A DNA stretch of 64,000 bases from Aedoeadaptatus coli (GCF_900343085.1 NZ_OPYI01000001.1:177795-241794); one strand, 5' to 3'. Shown: positions 23,620-33,248, numbered from the stretch's first letter. Notes: generated by a model not told the origin, from the letters alone. Program-made: numbers and translations.

Positions 23620-24511
23620 ACAATTCGGCAACAACATAAAAGAGGCCTTTCAGGGCATCGCGAGAAACAAGGGCATGAGCCTCTTGTCCGTGATTTCCAT
23701 TATGGCCGTCTTGGTCCTCTTCGGCGTGGTGGTGCTCTTGGTTTTGAACATGACCGGCATCGTCAACGAAACGGAGAAGAAAGTGGACAAGGTGGTCGTT
23801 TACTTAAACGACGACGCCAACGAAGACAGCATTCGGGCCATTATAAAAAAGGCCGAGGGCACGGGCTATGTAAAGGACGTGAGCTACACCTCCAAGGAAC
23901 AGGCCTGGCAAGATTTCTCCAAGAACATGGAGCTTACCAACGACGCCTATTTCCTGGAAGGCATGGAAGAAAATCCCCTTCCCGCTTCCATTACTTTGCA
24001 GTTGTCCAATATAAAACAGGCGAAGACCGTGGCCAATACCTTGCAGGGCATGCCCGGGGTCTATCAGGTGGATTACTTAAATGAATTAATCGGCAAGATT
24101 GTGCAAATTAACGATTGGGTACGCATTTTAGGCGTGGCCGTCGTCGCCATTCTCTTGATCATCGCCATCGTGCTTATTCACAACACCATTAAATCCACCA
24201 TCGCCAATCGAAGTCAGGAAATTCAAATTATGAAATACATCGGCGCCAGTGACGGCTACATACGTCGGCCCTTGCTTATCGAAGGCATGTTCTTCGGCGT
24301 CGTCGCCGGAGCCCTGGCTTTGGTGCTCGTGTATTTAGGCTACAAAGGCATGTTCGGCCTGTTCGATGAAAAACTCAATGTTCTCATGGGGCTGAGGCTT
24401 ATTCGGCCCACGGATATGCTGAAGGACATGGCCATTATGTTTCTATGTATCGGCGTCGGCGTCGGCTTAATCGGAAGCTCTCTGTCGCTGAAGCGGTTCT
24501 TAGATGTATAG
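23606..24511 (+). CDS. ftsX: Cell division membrane protein FtsX
   Basis: 301 residues: a cytoplasmic start with NIKEAFQGIARNKGMSLLSVISIMAVLVLFG leading into helix one (about 24-48), an extracytoplasmic loop to about 168, and three C-terminal helices. DKVVVYLNDDANEDSIRAI and VKDVSYTSKEQAW are characteristic. It should hand the FtsE ATPase cycle to the coiled-coil M23 hydrolase or activator encoded 25 bp downstream. Confidence 0.95.
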   Translation: MRWIRQFGNNIKEAFQGIARNKGMSLLSVISIMAVLVLFGVVVLLVLNMTGIVNETEKKVDKVVVYLNDDANEDSIRAIIKKAEGTGYVKDVSYTSKEQAWQDFSKNMELTNDAYFLEGMEENPLPASITLQLSNIKQAKTVANTLQGMPGVYQVDYLNELIGKIVQINDWVRILGVAVVAILLIIAIVLIHNTIKSTIANRSQEIQIMKYIGASDGYIRRPLLIEGMFFGVVAGALALVLVYLGYKGMFGLFDEKLNVLMGLRLIRPTDMLKDMAIMFLCIGVGVGLIGSSLSLKRFLDV

Positions 24512-24535
24512 ACGGTAACCAGAAGGAGGTTCACT

Positions 24536-25867
24536 TTGCAAGCGAATCACAGAAAGAAACTTTCCGCGGCTCTCGCCATTTTAATGTTAAGTTCCCAGCC
24601 GGTGCTGGCATCGAGCTTGGAAGCCACCCGTTCGGAAGCGGTACAAAAAAAGAATTCGATTCGATCCAATATGGCGGGCACCCAATCCATGATCAGCCAA
24701 ACCAGGGGCCAAGTGGCCACGGTGCAAGCGGAAATTCGCGCCTTGGACGCACAAATTACTCAAGTCAATATTAAAATCGATCAATTAAACGGCGAAATGC
24801 AAAAGCTTCAGGCGGAAATCGCGCAAACGAAGGCGGAGCTCGAGGCGGCAAAGGCGGAGCTTTTGGAGAAAAAAGATCTTTACGCCAAGCGTCTTCGCGC
24901 CATGTACATCGCCAACGATCGGGGCTATTTGGACATTCTTTTGGACTCCACGGAGGCCACGTCCATCATCGGCAACGCCCGCATGATTCGCTCCATCGCC
25001 ACCAGCGACCGGGAGCTGATCGATGAAATTAACGCCAAGGTAAAGGAAATCGAAGAAAAGCAGGCCCTTCTCGCCGAGCAGGAAAAGCAATTGGCTAAAA
25101 AGCAGGCACAAGCCCGCATCGAGCGCAGCAATCTTGAAGCGGCCAATGCGCAAAAGACCGGCTACATGAACAGCCTCATGAGCAATCTGAGCGCCTACGA
25201 AGCGCAATACGACGCCATGCTTCGCGAATCCGACGCCATTGAATCGCAAATCGCCAATCTGGATCTTTCCATACAAAAGGCCAAGGAAGAAGAATCGGCC
25301 CGCATCGCCAAGCAAAGAGCGGCGGCGGAAGCGGCCCGTCGCGAAAAGGAAGCGGCTGCGAGAAAGGCGAGCCGCTCCACCGGCCGCACCGTATCGACTC
25401 GATCGGCATCCGTAAACAGCGCGCCCGCCGTCTCCAACGACGTGGTTTCTTACGGTGAAAAGGCCACGCCGGAAGCGAAAACCGGCGAATTTTACTGGCC
25501 TGTCCCCGGCCATCACCGGATCACGTCGCCTTTCGGCTACCGCATACACCCGATTTTGAAATACCGCAAGCTCCACACCGGCGTGGACATCGGCGCCCCC
25601 AACGGCACCCCGGTGGTCAGTGCCGGTTCCGGCACGGTCATCGCCTCCCGCTTTATGAGCGGCTACGGCAACTGCATTATGATCGACCACGGCGGCAAGG
25701 TCACGGTGTACGGCCACTTATCTTCCAGAGCCGTGAACCCGGGGCAATCCGTCTCCGCAGGGGAAACCATCGGCTATGTGGGCAGCACGGGCATGAGTAC
25801 CGGCGCGCACTTGCACTTCGAAGTGCGGGTCAACGGCGCAGTGCAAAATCCCCTTAACTATTTATAA
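24536..25867 (+). CDS. EnvC-like coiled-coil protein with M23 (LytM) domain
   Basis: 443 residues with a TTG start behind an AGAAGGAGG site. Signal peptide to about residue 26 (SAALAILMLSSQPVLAS). Residues about 30-270 are a long coiled coil of the FtsX-interacting PcsB/EnvC kind (IRALDAQITQVNIKIDQLNGEMQKL and similar). After a Ser/Thr-rich linker comes the M23 domain (about 325-443): ITSPFGYRIHPI, KLHTGVDIGAPNG with the first zinc His and Asp, and TGAHLHFEVRVNG with the HxH. The zinc ligands are present, so it may be an active endopeptidase and not only an activator. Gene order ftsE-ftsX-M23 supports control by FtsEX. Confidence 0.93.
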   Translation: MQANHRKKLSAALAILMLSSQPVLASSLEATRSEAVQKKNSIRSNMAGTQSMISQTRGQVATVQAEIRALDAQITQVNIKIDQLNGEMQKLQAEIAQTKAELEAAKAELLEKKDLYAKRLRAMYIANDRGYLDILLDSTEATSIIGNARMIRSIATSDRELIDEINAKVKEIEEKQALLAEQEKQLAKKQAQARIERSNLEAANAQKTGYMNSLMSNLSAYEAQYDAMLRESDAIESQIANLDLSIQKAKEEESARIAKQRAAAEAARREKEAAARKASRSTGRTVSTRSASVNSAPAVSNDVVSYGEKATPEAKTGEFYWPVPGHHRITSPFGYRIHPILKYRKLHTGVDIGAPNGTPVVSAGSGTVIASRFMSGYGNCIMIDHGGKVTVYGHLSSRAVNPGQSVSAGETIGYVGSTGMSTGAHLHFEVRVNGAVQNPLNYL

Positions 25868-25877
25868 TCGAAAGTAA

Positions 25878-25907
25878 AAGAACCTTTCTTCGGGAAGGTT
25901 CTTTCTT
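25878..25907 (+). terminator. Terminator after the M23 hydrolase gene
   Basis: AAGAACCTT pairs with AAGGTTCTT around TCTTCGGG; TTCTT follows. It separates the ftsEX unit from the S41 protease gene, though some read-through is likely. Confidence 0.7.
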
Positions 25908-25928
25908 CCATTTAAAACAGGAGTACCC

Positions 25929-27092
25929 ATGAAAAAGAAACACATAGCGGGCATTATCGCCCTCTTGCTCGTGACCAATATCATCACCGCCTTTGCCTCG
26001 GTGCAAGTGGCCACGGGAAGCGCGAAGGAAGTGGCCCAGACGAAAGTATTGGAGCGCTTTTTAAAGAAATACTACCTGCGCAGCGACGAAATCACCGAAA
26101 AAGATTTTATCGAAGGCAGAAAAAAGGGCACAGTGGCGGCGTTGAATGATCCGTACAGCCAATACTTCGACGAAGAGGAGTACAAACAGTTTATGGAATC
26201 CACCACCGGCGAATTTTTCGGCATCGGCGTGCAAATCGGCGCCGTCGAAGGTTCCAAACTGATCACGGTCATTGCGCCCATTAAGGGCTCGCCTGCGGAG
26301 GCGGCGGGGTTAAAATCCGGCGATAAAATCGTCTCCGTCGACGGCGTGGAATACACCGTGGACGAAATGGACGAGGCGGTCAAGCACATTAAAGGCGACA
26401 AGGGCACCACGGTGACCTTGGGCATTATGTCCGAAGGGGACGGCCGCGTGCGGGATGTGAAGATTACCCGCGACGAAATCCACACGGAATCGGTAATCAC
26501 GGGTTCCATCGGCGACATCGCCTACATCGGCCTCACCCAATTCGAAGAAAATACGGTGGACGAATTTACCGAGGCCATGAATGCCGCGGCGGGAAAAAAG
26601 GGATTGATTCTGGATCTTCGCGGCAATCCCGGCGGCATTTTGGAAGCCGCCGTGGGCATCAGCGATCAATTGCTTCCCAAAGCGGACATCGTAAGCGCCA
26701 AGGACAATCGGGATAAGGAAGTCTTCCACTACACCTCCGACGAGGAAAGCTGGAACAAGCCCATCGTGGTCTTGGTCAACGGCGGAAGTGCCTCGGCATC
26801 TGAAATCGTGGCCGGCGCCTTAAAGGACAACAAGGCGGCCACCTTGGTCGGTGAAAAGACCTACGGCAAGGGCGTGGTGCAAACCCTGGTTCCCCTGCCC
26901 GGTGGCGGCGGCATAAAGCTTACCACCAGTGAATATTTCACGCCGTCCGGGGTAAGTATTCAAGATAAGGGCATCGAGCCCGACGTGAAAGTCACCTTGC
27001 CTGAAGACGTTAAGGCCATCGGACTCGAGCATCGAGATCAGGATACACAATTGCAAAAGGCAATTGCCATTATTGAGAAGAGCGGTCGTTAG
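25929..27092 (+). CDS. S41-family C-terminal processing protease (CtpA/CtpB type)
   Basis: 387 residues. N-terminal helix (about 5-26) as signal or anchor; PDZ domain around residues 93-180 (GIGVQIGAVEGSKLITVIAPIKGSPAEAAGLKSGDKI); S41 protease core after that, with LDLRGNPGGIL, the serine motif NGGSASASEIVAGALKD and the catalytic lysine in TYGKGVVQ (Lys314). It cleaves envelope proteins near their C-termini outside the membrane. Neighbouring ftsEX and an M23 enzyme suggest a part in processing wall hydrolases, as for ctp genes beside ftsEX in other Bacillota. CAGGAGTACCC precedes the ATG. Confidence 0.94.
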   Translation: MKKKHIAGIIALLLVTNIITAFASVQVATGSAKEVAQTKVLERFLKKYYLRSDEITEKDFIEGRKKGTVAALNDPYSQYFDEEEYKQFMESTTGEFFGIGVQIGAVEGSKLITVIAPIKGSPAEAAGLKSGDKIVSVDGVEYTVDEMDEAVKHIKGDKGTTVTLGIMSEGDGRVRDVKITRDEIHTESVITGSIGDIAYIGLTQFEENTVDEFTEAMNAAAGKKGLILDLRGNPGGILEAAVGISDQLLPKADIVSAKDNRDKEVFHYTSDEESWNKPIVVLVNGGSASASEIVAGALKDNKAATLVGEKTYGKGVVQTLVPLPGGGGIKLTTSEYFTPSGVSIQDKGIEPDVKVTLPEDVKAIGLEHRDQDTQLQKAIAIIEKSGR

Positions 27093-27104
27093 ATCGCTCT
27101 TTTT
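27078..27104 (+). terminator. Terminator overlapping the protease stop codon
   Basis: AAGAGCG (27078-27084) pairs with CGCTCTT (27095-27101), then TTT. The left arm encodes the last residues and the loop holds the TAG stop, so ribosomes ending translation would cover it. Confidence 0.65.
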
Positions 27105-27116
27105 GCAGGAGGATTT

Positions 27117-29087
27117 ATGGATTTTAAAATTCATTCGAACTATAAACCCACCGGCGATCAGCCCCAGGCCATCGACAAACTGGCCAAGGGCATCGAGGGG
27201 GGCATGAAGCACCAAACCCTTTTAGGGGTCACGGGAAGCGGCAAGACCTTTACCATGGCCAATCTCATCGAGCGTGTGCAAAAGCCCACTTTGGTCATCG
27301 CCCACAACAAGACCCTGGCCTACCAATTGGCCTCGGAGTTTCGCGAATTTTTCCCGGACAATGCCGTGGAATACTTCGTCAGCTACTACGATTACTACCA
27401 GCCGGAAGCCTATGTGCCGGGGACGGACACCTTTATCGCAAAGGATGCAAGCATAAATGATGAGATCGACAAGCTCCGCCACTCCGCCACCATGGCCCTC
27501 TTCGAGCGGCGGGATGTGATTATCGTGGCATCGGTGAGCTGCATTTACGGCTTGGGCGACCCCATCGACTACAAGAACTTGGTCGTGAGTCTGCGCCCGG
27601 GCATGGTGTGGGATCGTAACGCCCTCATGAGCAAGCTCGTGGACATCCAATACGTGAGAAACGACGTGGATTTTTCCCGAGGCACCTTCCGCGCCCGAGG
27701 GGACGTGCTGGAAATTTTTCCCGCCGGCAATTCCGACAAGACCATTCGCGTGGAATTTTTCGGCGACGAGATCGATCAAATCGCCGAAGTGGACGCGGTC
27801 ACCGGTCGCATCGAAAGCTATCGCAACCACGTGTCCATTTTTCCGGCGTCCCACTTTGCCACGCGTCCGGAAAAAATCGAGCGGGGCGTCAAAACCATTC
27901 GCAAGGAATTGGAAGAGCGGCTCTTTACCCTGAGGGATCAGGAAAAGCTCCTGGAGGCTCAGCGATTGGAGCAGCGCACCAATTACGATGTGGAAATGCT
28001 GGAGGAAATGGGCTTTTGCTCCGGCATCGAGAACTACACCCGCCACTTAAGCGGCAGGGAAGCGGGAAGCCGCCCCTACACCCTCATCGACTACTTCCCG
28101 AAGGATTTCATGACCATTATCGACGAGTCCCACGCCACGGTGCCCCAGATTCGCGGCATGTTTAACGGCGACCGCGCCAGAAAAGAAACCCTCGTGGAAT
28201 ACGGCTTCCGTCTGCCATCGGCTTTGGACAATCGGCCTTTGCGCTTCGAGGAATTCGAATCTCTGCAGAATCAAGTGGTCTACGTTTCCGCCACGCCGGG
28301 GCCTTACGAAACGGAACACGAAGAGCAGCGGGTGGAACAGATCATTCGTCCCACGGGTCTCGTGGATCCGAAGATCGACGTGGTGCCCACGAAAAATCAA
28401 ATCGACCATTTGACGGAACAGATCAACGACATGACGTCGAAAAATATGCGGACCCTGGTCACCACATTGACCAAGCGCATGGCGGAAGATTTGAGCAAGT
28501 ATTTTAAGGACATGGGCATGAAAGTCGCCTACCTCCACTCCGATGTCAAGACCATCGAGCGCATGGAGATCATTCGGGATCTGCGCCTCGGCGTCTACGA
28601 CGTGCTCGTGGGCATTAACCTCTTACGGGAGGGCCTGGACATTCCGGAAGTGGGCCTCGTGGCCATACTGGATGCGGACAAGGAAGGCTTTTTGCGTTCG
28701 GAGACATCCCTCATTCAAACGGCGGGTCGGGCCGCGAGAAATGTGAAAGGCCGGGTTATTATGTATGCCGATACCATCACCGGCTCCATGGCTCGCACCA
28801 TCGAAGAAACCGAGCGGCGCCGCGCCATTCAAATGGCCTACAATAAACAACACGGCATCGAGCCCAAGTCCATCGTCAAGGGCATTCGCGACGTCATTGA
28901 AAACACCATTGCGGCGGAAGAAGAGGAAGCCTTCGATGAAGACTTCGCCAAGGAAGACATCTTGGCCATGTTGAAGAATCTCGAGACGGAAATGTTCAAG
29001 GCTGCCGAGCAACTGGACTTCGAACGGGCGGCGAGCATCCGCGATCAAATAAGAGAAATAAAAGAACGCTACGGATTAAATGAATAA
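27117..29087 (+). CDS. uvrB: Excinuclease ABC subunit B
   Basis: 656 residues, full length. The damage-verifying helicase of nucleotide excision repair. Walker [13 protein letters not shown], the DNA-gripping beta hairpin [27 protein letters not shown], helicase motifs [15 protein letters not shown] and [12 protein letters not shown], and the C-terminal UVR motif ([21 protein letters not shown]) that contacts UvrC. GCAGGAGGATTT precedes the ATG. uvrA follows after 15 bp. Confidence 0.98.
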   Translation: MDFKIHSNYKPTGDQPQAIDKLAKGIEGGMKHQTLLGVTGSGKTFTMANLIERVQKPTLVIAHNKTLAYQLASEFREFFPDNAVEYFVSYYDYYQPEAYVPGTDTFIAKDASINDEIDKLRHSATMALFERRDVIIVASVSCIYGLGDPIDYKNLVVSLRPGMVWDRNALMSKLVDIQYVRNDVDFSRGTFRARGDVLEIFPAGNSDKTIRVEFFGDEIDQIAEVDAVTGRIESYRNHVSIFPASHFATRPEKIERGVKTIRKELEERLFTLRDQEKLLEAQRLEQRTNYDVEMLEEMGFCSGIENYTRHLSGREAGSRPYTLIDYFPKDFMTIIDESHATVPQIRGMFNGDRARKETLVEYGFRLPSALDNRPLRFEEFESLQNQVVYVSATPGPYETEHEEQRVEQIIRPTGLVDPKIDVVPTKNQIDHLTEQINDMTSKNMRTLVTTLTKRMAEDLSKYFKDMGMKVAYLHSDVKTIERMEIIRDLRLGVYDVLVGINLLREGLDIPEVGLVAILDADKEGFLRSETSLIQTAGRAARNVKGRVIMYADTITGSMARTIEETERRRAIQMAYNKQHGIEPKSIVKGIRDVIENTIAAEEEEAFDEDFAKEDILAMLKNLETEMFKAAEQLDFERAASIRDQIREIKERYGLNE

Positions 29088-29102
29088 AGAGAAAGGAAAT
29101 AG

Positions 29103-31931
29103 ATGAATCCATCCATTGAACAGGCGATCCACATTCACGGGGCGCGCCAGCACAATTTAAAAAATCTCGACGTCTATATTCCGAGAAATAAAATGACGGT
29201 CATCACGGGCCTCTCCGGCTCCGGCAAGAGCTCCCTGGCCTTCGACACCATTTACGCCGAAGGACAGCGGCGCTACGTGGAAAGCTTGTCTTCCTACGCC
29301 CGGCAATTTTTGGGGCAGATGGACAAGCCCGAGGTGGACTACATCGAGGGCATGAGCCCGGCCATCGCCATCGACCAGAAGACCACGTCGAAAAATCCAC
29401 GCTCCACCGTGGGCACGGTGACAGAAATTTACGACTACATCCGCCTGCTCTACGCCCGTGTGGCGAAGCCCTATTGCCCGGTGTGCGGAAAGCCCATCGA
29501 GGCCTTTGCGGAAGATCAGATCGTGGACAAGATTATGGAAATGGAGGAGGGCACGCGCTTTCAACTCCTGGCCCCGGTAGTGCGCCAGAAAAAAGGCCAG
29601 CATAAAAAAGTCCTGAACCGCATTCGCAAGGAAGGCTTTTTGCGCATGATCATCGACGGAGAAATGCACCGCACGGAAGAAGAGATTGAGCTGGATAAAA
29701 ATAAAATCCACGACATCTTCATCGTCGTGGATCGCATCATTATTCGCGAGGGAATCGAGAGCCGCCTCACGGACAGCATCGAGACGGCACTGGAGATCTC
29801 CGGTTCCACGGTGATCGTGGACACCATGGACGGCAACGAAAAGCTTTACTCCACGAGCTACTCCTGCCCCGAGCACGATATTTCCATCGAGCCCGCCACG
29901 CCTCGGTCTTTTTCCTTTAACACGCCAATGGGGGCCTGCCCCACCTGCAAGGGCTTGGGAAGCAGCCGCCGGGCGGATCCGGAGCTCATCATTCCCAATA
30001 AAGAGCTATCCATCGACGAAGGGGCCATCGCCTGCTACGGCACCACGGAAGGCACCTATTACAAAGAAATCATCGACCAAATCGCGGCCAGACACGATTT
30101 TTCCACGAAGGCTCCGATTAAAGATGCGCCGAAGGCCATGATCGACGAATTAATGCACGGCACGAAAGAGCCCCTGCACTTCGTCTTCGAATCCCATTTT
30201 AGCGGAGAGAAGGAGTACGCCGGCCACTTTGAAGGGATATTAAACAATTTAAATCGCCGCTATCGCGAGAGCACCAGCGATCGCGCCATGGAAAGAATCG
30301 AAGCTTTCCTTTCGGACATTCCCTGTCCCGATTGCCACGGGGCGCGGCTGAAGATGGAATCCTTGGTCTTTAAGCTTGGCGGAAAAAACATTTACGAATC
30401 CACCCTGCTTTCCGTCATCGACGCCATGGATTTCTTCGATTCCCTGGATCTCAGCGACATGGATCGAAACATCGCCGATCAGATTTTAAAGGAAATTCAC
30501 GAGCGGCTCTCCTTCTTAAAAGAAGTGGGCCTGGGCTACCTTACCTTGGCCCGCATGGCGGGCACCTTATCCGGCGGCGAAGCCCAGCGGATTCGCCTCG
30601 CCACCCAAATCGGCTCGGCCCTCGTGGGCGTCACCTATGTACTTGACGAGCCCTCCATCGGCCTCCACCAAAAAGACAATGCCATGCTCTTAAAATCCCT
30701 TCGGAATCTGACGGACATCGGCAACACCCTCATCGTCGTGGAACATGACGAAGACACCATGCGGGAAGCCGACGAGATCTTGGACATCGGTCCCGGCGCA
30801 GGCGTCCACGGCGGCCACATTGTGGCACAGGGCAGCTACGACGAGATCATTCAAGTGGAAGAATCCCTCACGGGGCAATACCTTTCCGGGAAGAAAAAAA
30901 TTCCCGTGCCGAAAGAGCGGCGGCCCTACACGGGGGATGAGATCGTCGTCTACGGCGCGGCGCAAAACAATTTAAAGGGCATCGACGTACACTTCCCTCT
31001 GGGACAATTTATCTGCGTCACCGGCGTCTCAGGTTCGGGGAAGAGCTCCCTCATCAACGAGATCTTGAAAAAGGCCGTAGCTCAAAAGGTAAACAAAAAC
31101 AAAGTGCGTCCGGGCAAGTACGAAAAGATCGAGGGCTTGGAGCACGTGGACAAAATTGTGTCCATCGATCAAAGCCCCATCGGCCGCACGCCCCGATCCA
31201 ATCCCGCCACCTACACCGGCGTCTTCGATTCCATTCGCGACGTCTTCGCCCAAACCAACGAGGCGAAAATTCGCGGCTACGCCAAGGGCCGCTTCTCCTT
31301 TAATGTGAAGGGCGGCCGTTGCGAAGCCTGTAAAGGCGACGGGATTTTGAAAGTGGAAATGCACTTTCTCCCCGACGTCTACGTACCCTGCGAAGTTTGC
31401 GGCGGCAAGCGCTACAATCGGGAGACGTTGCAGGTTAAATTCAAGGGCAAAAACATCGCCGACGTCCTGGACATGACCGTGGATCAGGCGGCGGAATTTT
31501 TCGAAAACCACCCGCGAATCTTACGAAAAATCATTACCCTGCAAGAAGTGGGCCTGGGCTACATTAAGCTCGGACAGCCCTCCACCCAATTGTCCGGCGG
31601 CGAGGCCCAGCGGATCAAGCTGGCCACGGAGCTTTCCAAGCGGGGGACGGGCAACACCCTCTATATCCTTGACGAGCCCACCACCGGTCTTCATGCCGAA
31701 GACATTCGAAAGCTTTTAGGCGTCCTTTCCAAGCTTGCCGACATGGGCAACACCGTGGTGGTCATCGAGCACAATCTGGACGTCATCAAAGTGGCGGATC
31801 ACATTATCGACTTGGGGCCCGACGGCGGCGACGGCGGCGGCGAAGTGGTGGCCACGGGCCGGCCCGAGGACGTGGCGAAAAACGAAAAGTCTTACACGGG
31901 CATCTATCTGAAACCGCTTCTGGAAAAATAA
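29103..31931 (+). CDS. uvrA: Excinuclease ABC subunit A
   Basis: 942 residues, full length. The damage-sensing ATPase of nucleotide excision repair, with two ABC modules: Walker A GLSGSGKSSLAFDT near the start and GVSGSGKSSLINE near residue 645, signatures LSGGEAQRIRLATQIG and LSGGEAQRIKLATELS, and Walker B boxes YVLDEPSIGLH and YILDEPTTGLH. Zinc cysteines are seen in CPVCGKPIE, CPTCKGLG, CPDCHGARL and CEACKGDG. AGAAAGGAAATAG precedes the ATG. Confidence 0.98.
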   Translation: MNPSIEQAIHIHGARQHNLKNLDVYIPRNKMTVITGLSGSGKSSLAFDTIYAEGQRRYVESLSSYARQFLGQMDKPEVDYIEGMSPAIAIDQKTTSKNPRSTVGTVTEIYDYIRLLYARVAKPYCPVCGKPIEAFAEDQIVDKIMEMEEGTRFQLLAPVVRQKKGQHKKVLNRIRKEGFLRMIIDGEMHRTEEEIELDKNKIHDIFIVVDRIIIREGIESRLTDSIETALEISGSTVIVDTMDGNEKLYSTSYSCPEHDISIEPATPRSFSFNTPMGACPTCKGLGSSRRADPELIIPNKELSIDEGAIACYGTTEGTYYKEIIDQIAARHDFSTKAPIKDAPKAMIDELMHGTKEPLHFVFESHFSGEKEYAGHFEGILNNLNRRYRESTSDRAMERIEAFLSDIPCPDCHGARLKMESLVFKLGGKNIYESTLLSVIDAMDFFDSLDLSDMDRNIADQILKEIHERLSFLKEVGLGYLTLARMAGTLSGGEAQRIRLATQIGSALVGVTYVLDEPSIGLHQKDNAMLLKSLRNLTDIGNTLIVVEHDEDTMREADEILDIGPGAGVHGGHIVAQGSYDEIIQVEESLTGQYLSGKKKIPVPKERRPYTGDEIVVYGAAQNNLKGIDVHFPLGQFICVTGVSGSGKSSLINEILKKAVAQKVNKNKVRPGKYEKIEGLEHVDKIVSIDQSPIGRTPRSNPATYTGVFDSIRDVFAQTNEAKIRGYAKGRFSFNVKGGRCEACKGDGILKVEMHFLPDVYVPCEVCGGKRYNRETLQVKFKGKNIADVLDMTVDQAAEFFENHPRILRKIITLQEVGLGYIKLGQPSTQLSGGEAQRIKLATELSKRGTGNTLYILDEPTTGLHAEDIRKLLGVLSKLADMGNTVVVIEHNLDVIKVADHIIDLGPDGGDGGGEVVATGRPEDVAKNEKSYTGIYLKPLLEK

Positions 31932-32053
31932 AGCAAGATTGACGCAAATCCTTTGATAAAGGGCCTACTTATAGTAGACAGTTTTCGAAAAGCGAAGTAA
32001 ATTTCGATTAAGGCAAACGAGAAACACCGTTTCTCAATATCTTTCGGATTTTC
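31932..32053 (+). other. Gap after uvrA: two small hairpins, no gene seen
   Basis: GAGAAAC-ACC-GTTTCTC (32019-32035) is a perfect 7-bp hairpin, but no T tract follows; CTACT-TAT-AGTAG lies near 31967-31979. Either could contribute to ending uvrBA transcription. I see no reading frame with a ribosome binding site. Confidence 0.4.
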
Positions 32054-32082
32054 TTGTGGATTTTAACACGATATAGTATAAT
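32054..32082 (+). promoter_or_regulatory. Promoter of the amino-acid ABC importer operon
   Basis: TTGTGG at 32054-32059, a 17-bp spacer, and TATAAT at 32077-32082. Transcription should start near 32089 and include the 33-codon frame at 32119. Confidence 0.8.
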
Positions 32083-32118
32083 TTCACAAAAGAAAAAACA
32101 AAGAAGGAGGCCTTAATC

Positions 32119-32220
32119 TTGAATACAGAAAAATTTTTCGAGAGCGATCGGAATTGTCGCAAGGGAAGAATCCATTCGACTTGCGCGTCCGGCCCTAAAA
32201 GACGACGCCGATACAAATGA
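32119..32220 (+). CDS. 33-codon reading frame with strong ribosome binding site (leader peptide or gene relic)
   Basis: TTG start with a full AAGGAGG eight bases upstream; stop TGA 35 bases before the binding-protein start. The product would start MNTEKFFESDRNCRKGR and end GPKRRRRYK, with four arginine codons in a row (AGA CGA CGC CGA). That could suit a peptide that senses arginine ahead of an amino-acid importer. Against this, the next frame over the same bases reads IRLARPALKDDADT and then, after a one-base shift, IADVFKIEG, which looks like the start of a GNAT acetyltransferase. It may therefore be the worn remnant of such a gene. I cannot decide between them from sequence alone. Confidence 0.4.
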   Translation: MNTEKFFESDRNCRKGRIHSTCASGPKRRRRYK

Positions 32221-32255
32221 TAGCCGATGTATTTAAGATTGAAGGGAGAAATAAA

Positions 32256-33182
32256 GTGAAAAAGACAGGTTTACTTACAATTTTAGCCATGATCATGGCA
32301 TTTGCATTGGTCGGTTGCGGATCCGGTGCGAAAAACGGAGAAAAGGCCGCCAACAACGCAGGCAATAAAGAACCCGCTCAAGTGAGTCAAGAAGACATGG
32401 ACGCCGCCGTCAAGAAGATTAAGGACAACGGCAAATTAGTCCTGGCCACCAGCGCCGACTACCCGCCCTACGAATGGCACTTAATAAAAGACGGTAAAGA
32501 CGAAATCGTCGGCTTCGACATTGAAATCGCCAAAGCCATTGCCGATGAAATCGGCGTAGAACTTGAAATCAAGGATTTGGATTTCGACGGCATTATCCCG
32601 AGCATTACCTCCGGTCAAGCGGACATCGGCGTCGCCGGTCTTTCGGCTACTCCGGAACGTGAAGAAGCGGTCAACTTCTCCGTACCCTACTTCACCAACG
32701 AACAAGTGGTCCTCGTTCGCAAAGAGGATGCGGATAAATACAAGAAGATGGAAGACTTTGCCGGCAAGGTCGTCGGTGCGCAAACCGGTTCCCTCCAAGA
32801 AGAAACCGTCCGCGAAAACTTCCCGAAAGATGTGGAATTAAAGAGCTTAGCGAAGTTAAACAACTTGGCTATGGAAGTTAAGAATAAAACCGCCGATGCA
32901 CTGGTCATTTCCAGCAGTGCCGGCGCACAATACGCAAAACAATTCCCCGAACTCGTCGTCATCGACGCAGGCGTACCCGAAGAACCGGGCGTATGTGTAG
33001 CCAATAAAAAAGGCGACGACGCCTTTACCGCCTACATTAACCAAGTGGTACAAAAATTAATCGACGAAGGCAAGATCGAAGGCTGGATTGCGGAATACGA
33101 AAAATTAGCCGACGAATCCACAGGCGATGGAGGCGCTGAAGAAGCGACAGCCGACAACGCAGCAGAAAACAACGGCAAGTAA
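32256..33182 (+). CDS. Amino-acid ABC transporter substrate-binding lipoprotein
   Basis: 308 residues with a GTG start behind GGGAG. The lipobox ALVGC puts the lipidated cysteine at residue 21. The mature protein is a family 3 solute-binding protein for polar amino acids: GKLVLATSADYPPYEWH, IVGFDIEIAKAIADEIGVELEIKDLDFDGIIPSITSGQADIGVAGLSATPEREE and GAQTGSLQEE. An acidic low-complexity tail (about 285-308) ends it. An in-frame ATG at 32217 lies further up without a good binding site. The bound amino acid cannot be read from sequence with certainty; arginine, lysine, glutamine and cystine binders all look alike here. Confidence 0.93.
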   Translation: MKKTGLLTILAMIMAFALVGCGSGAKNGEKAANNAGNKEPAQVSQEDMDAAVKKIKDNGKLVLATSADYPPYEWHLIKDGKDEIVGFDIEIAKAIADEIGVELEIKDLDFDGIIPSITSGQADIGVAGLSATPEREEAVNFSVPYFTNEQVVLVRKEDADKYKKMEDFAGKVVGAQTGSLQEETVRENFPKDVELKSLAKLNNLAMEVKNKTADALVISSSAGAQYAKQFPELVVIDAGVPEEPGVCVANKKGDDAFTAYINQVVQKLIDEGKIEGWIAEYEKLADESTGDGGAEEATADNAAENNGK

Positions 33183-33203
33183 AATTGCCCGAACCATAGA
33201 GTT

Positions 33204-33232
33204 AAAACTGTTTCCTCGTGAAACAGTTTTTT
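33204..33232 (+). terminator. Intercistronic terminator/attenuator in the importer operon
   Basis: AAAACTGTTTC pairs perfectly with GAAACAGTTTT around CTCGT, followed by TT. It lies between the binding protein and the permease, where partial termination would give more binding protein than membrane parts. Confidence 0.8.
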
Positions 33233-33248
33233 CTATCGAGGAGGAAAA

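Noticed and set aside
24785..25717. A 310-codon open frame on the minus strand
   Set aside because: Antisense to the M23 hydrolase gene, with no start context or recognisable motifs.
32217..32255. Earlier ATG as the start of the amino-acid-binding protein
   Set aside because: It would put 13 residues before an otherwise ideal lipoprotein signal peptide. The GTG at 32256 has GGGAG at good distance.
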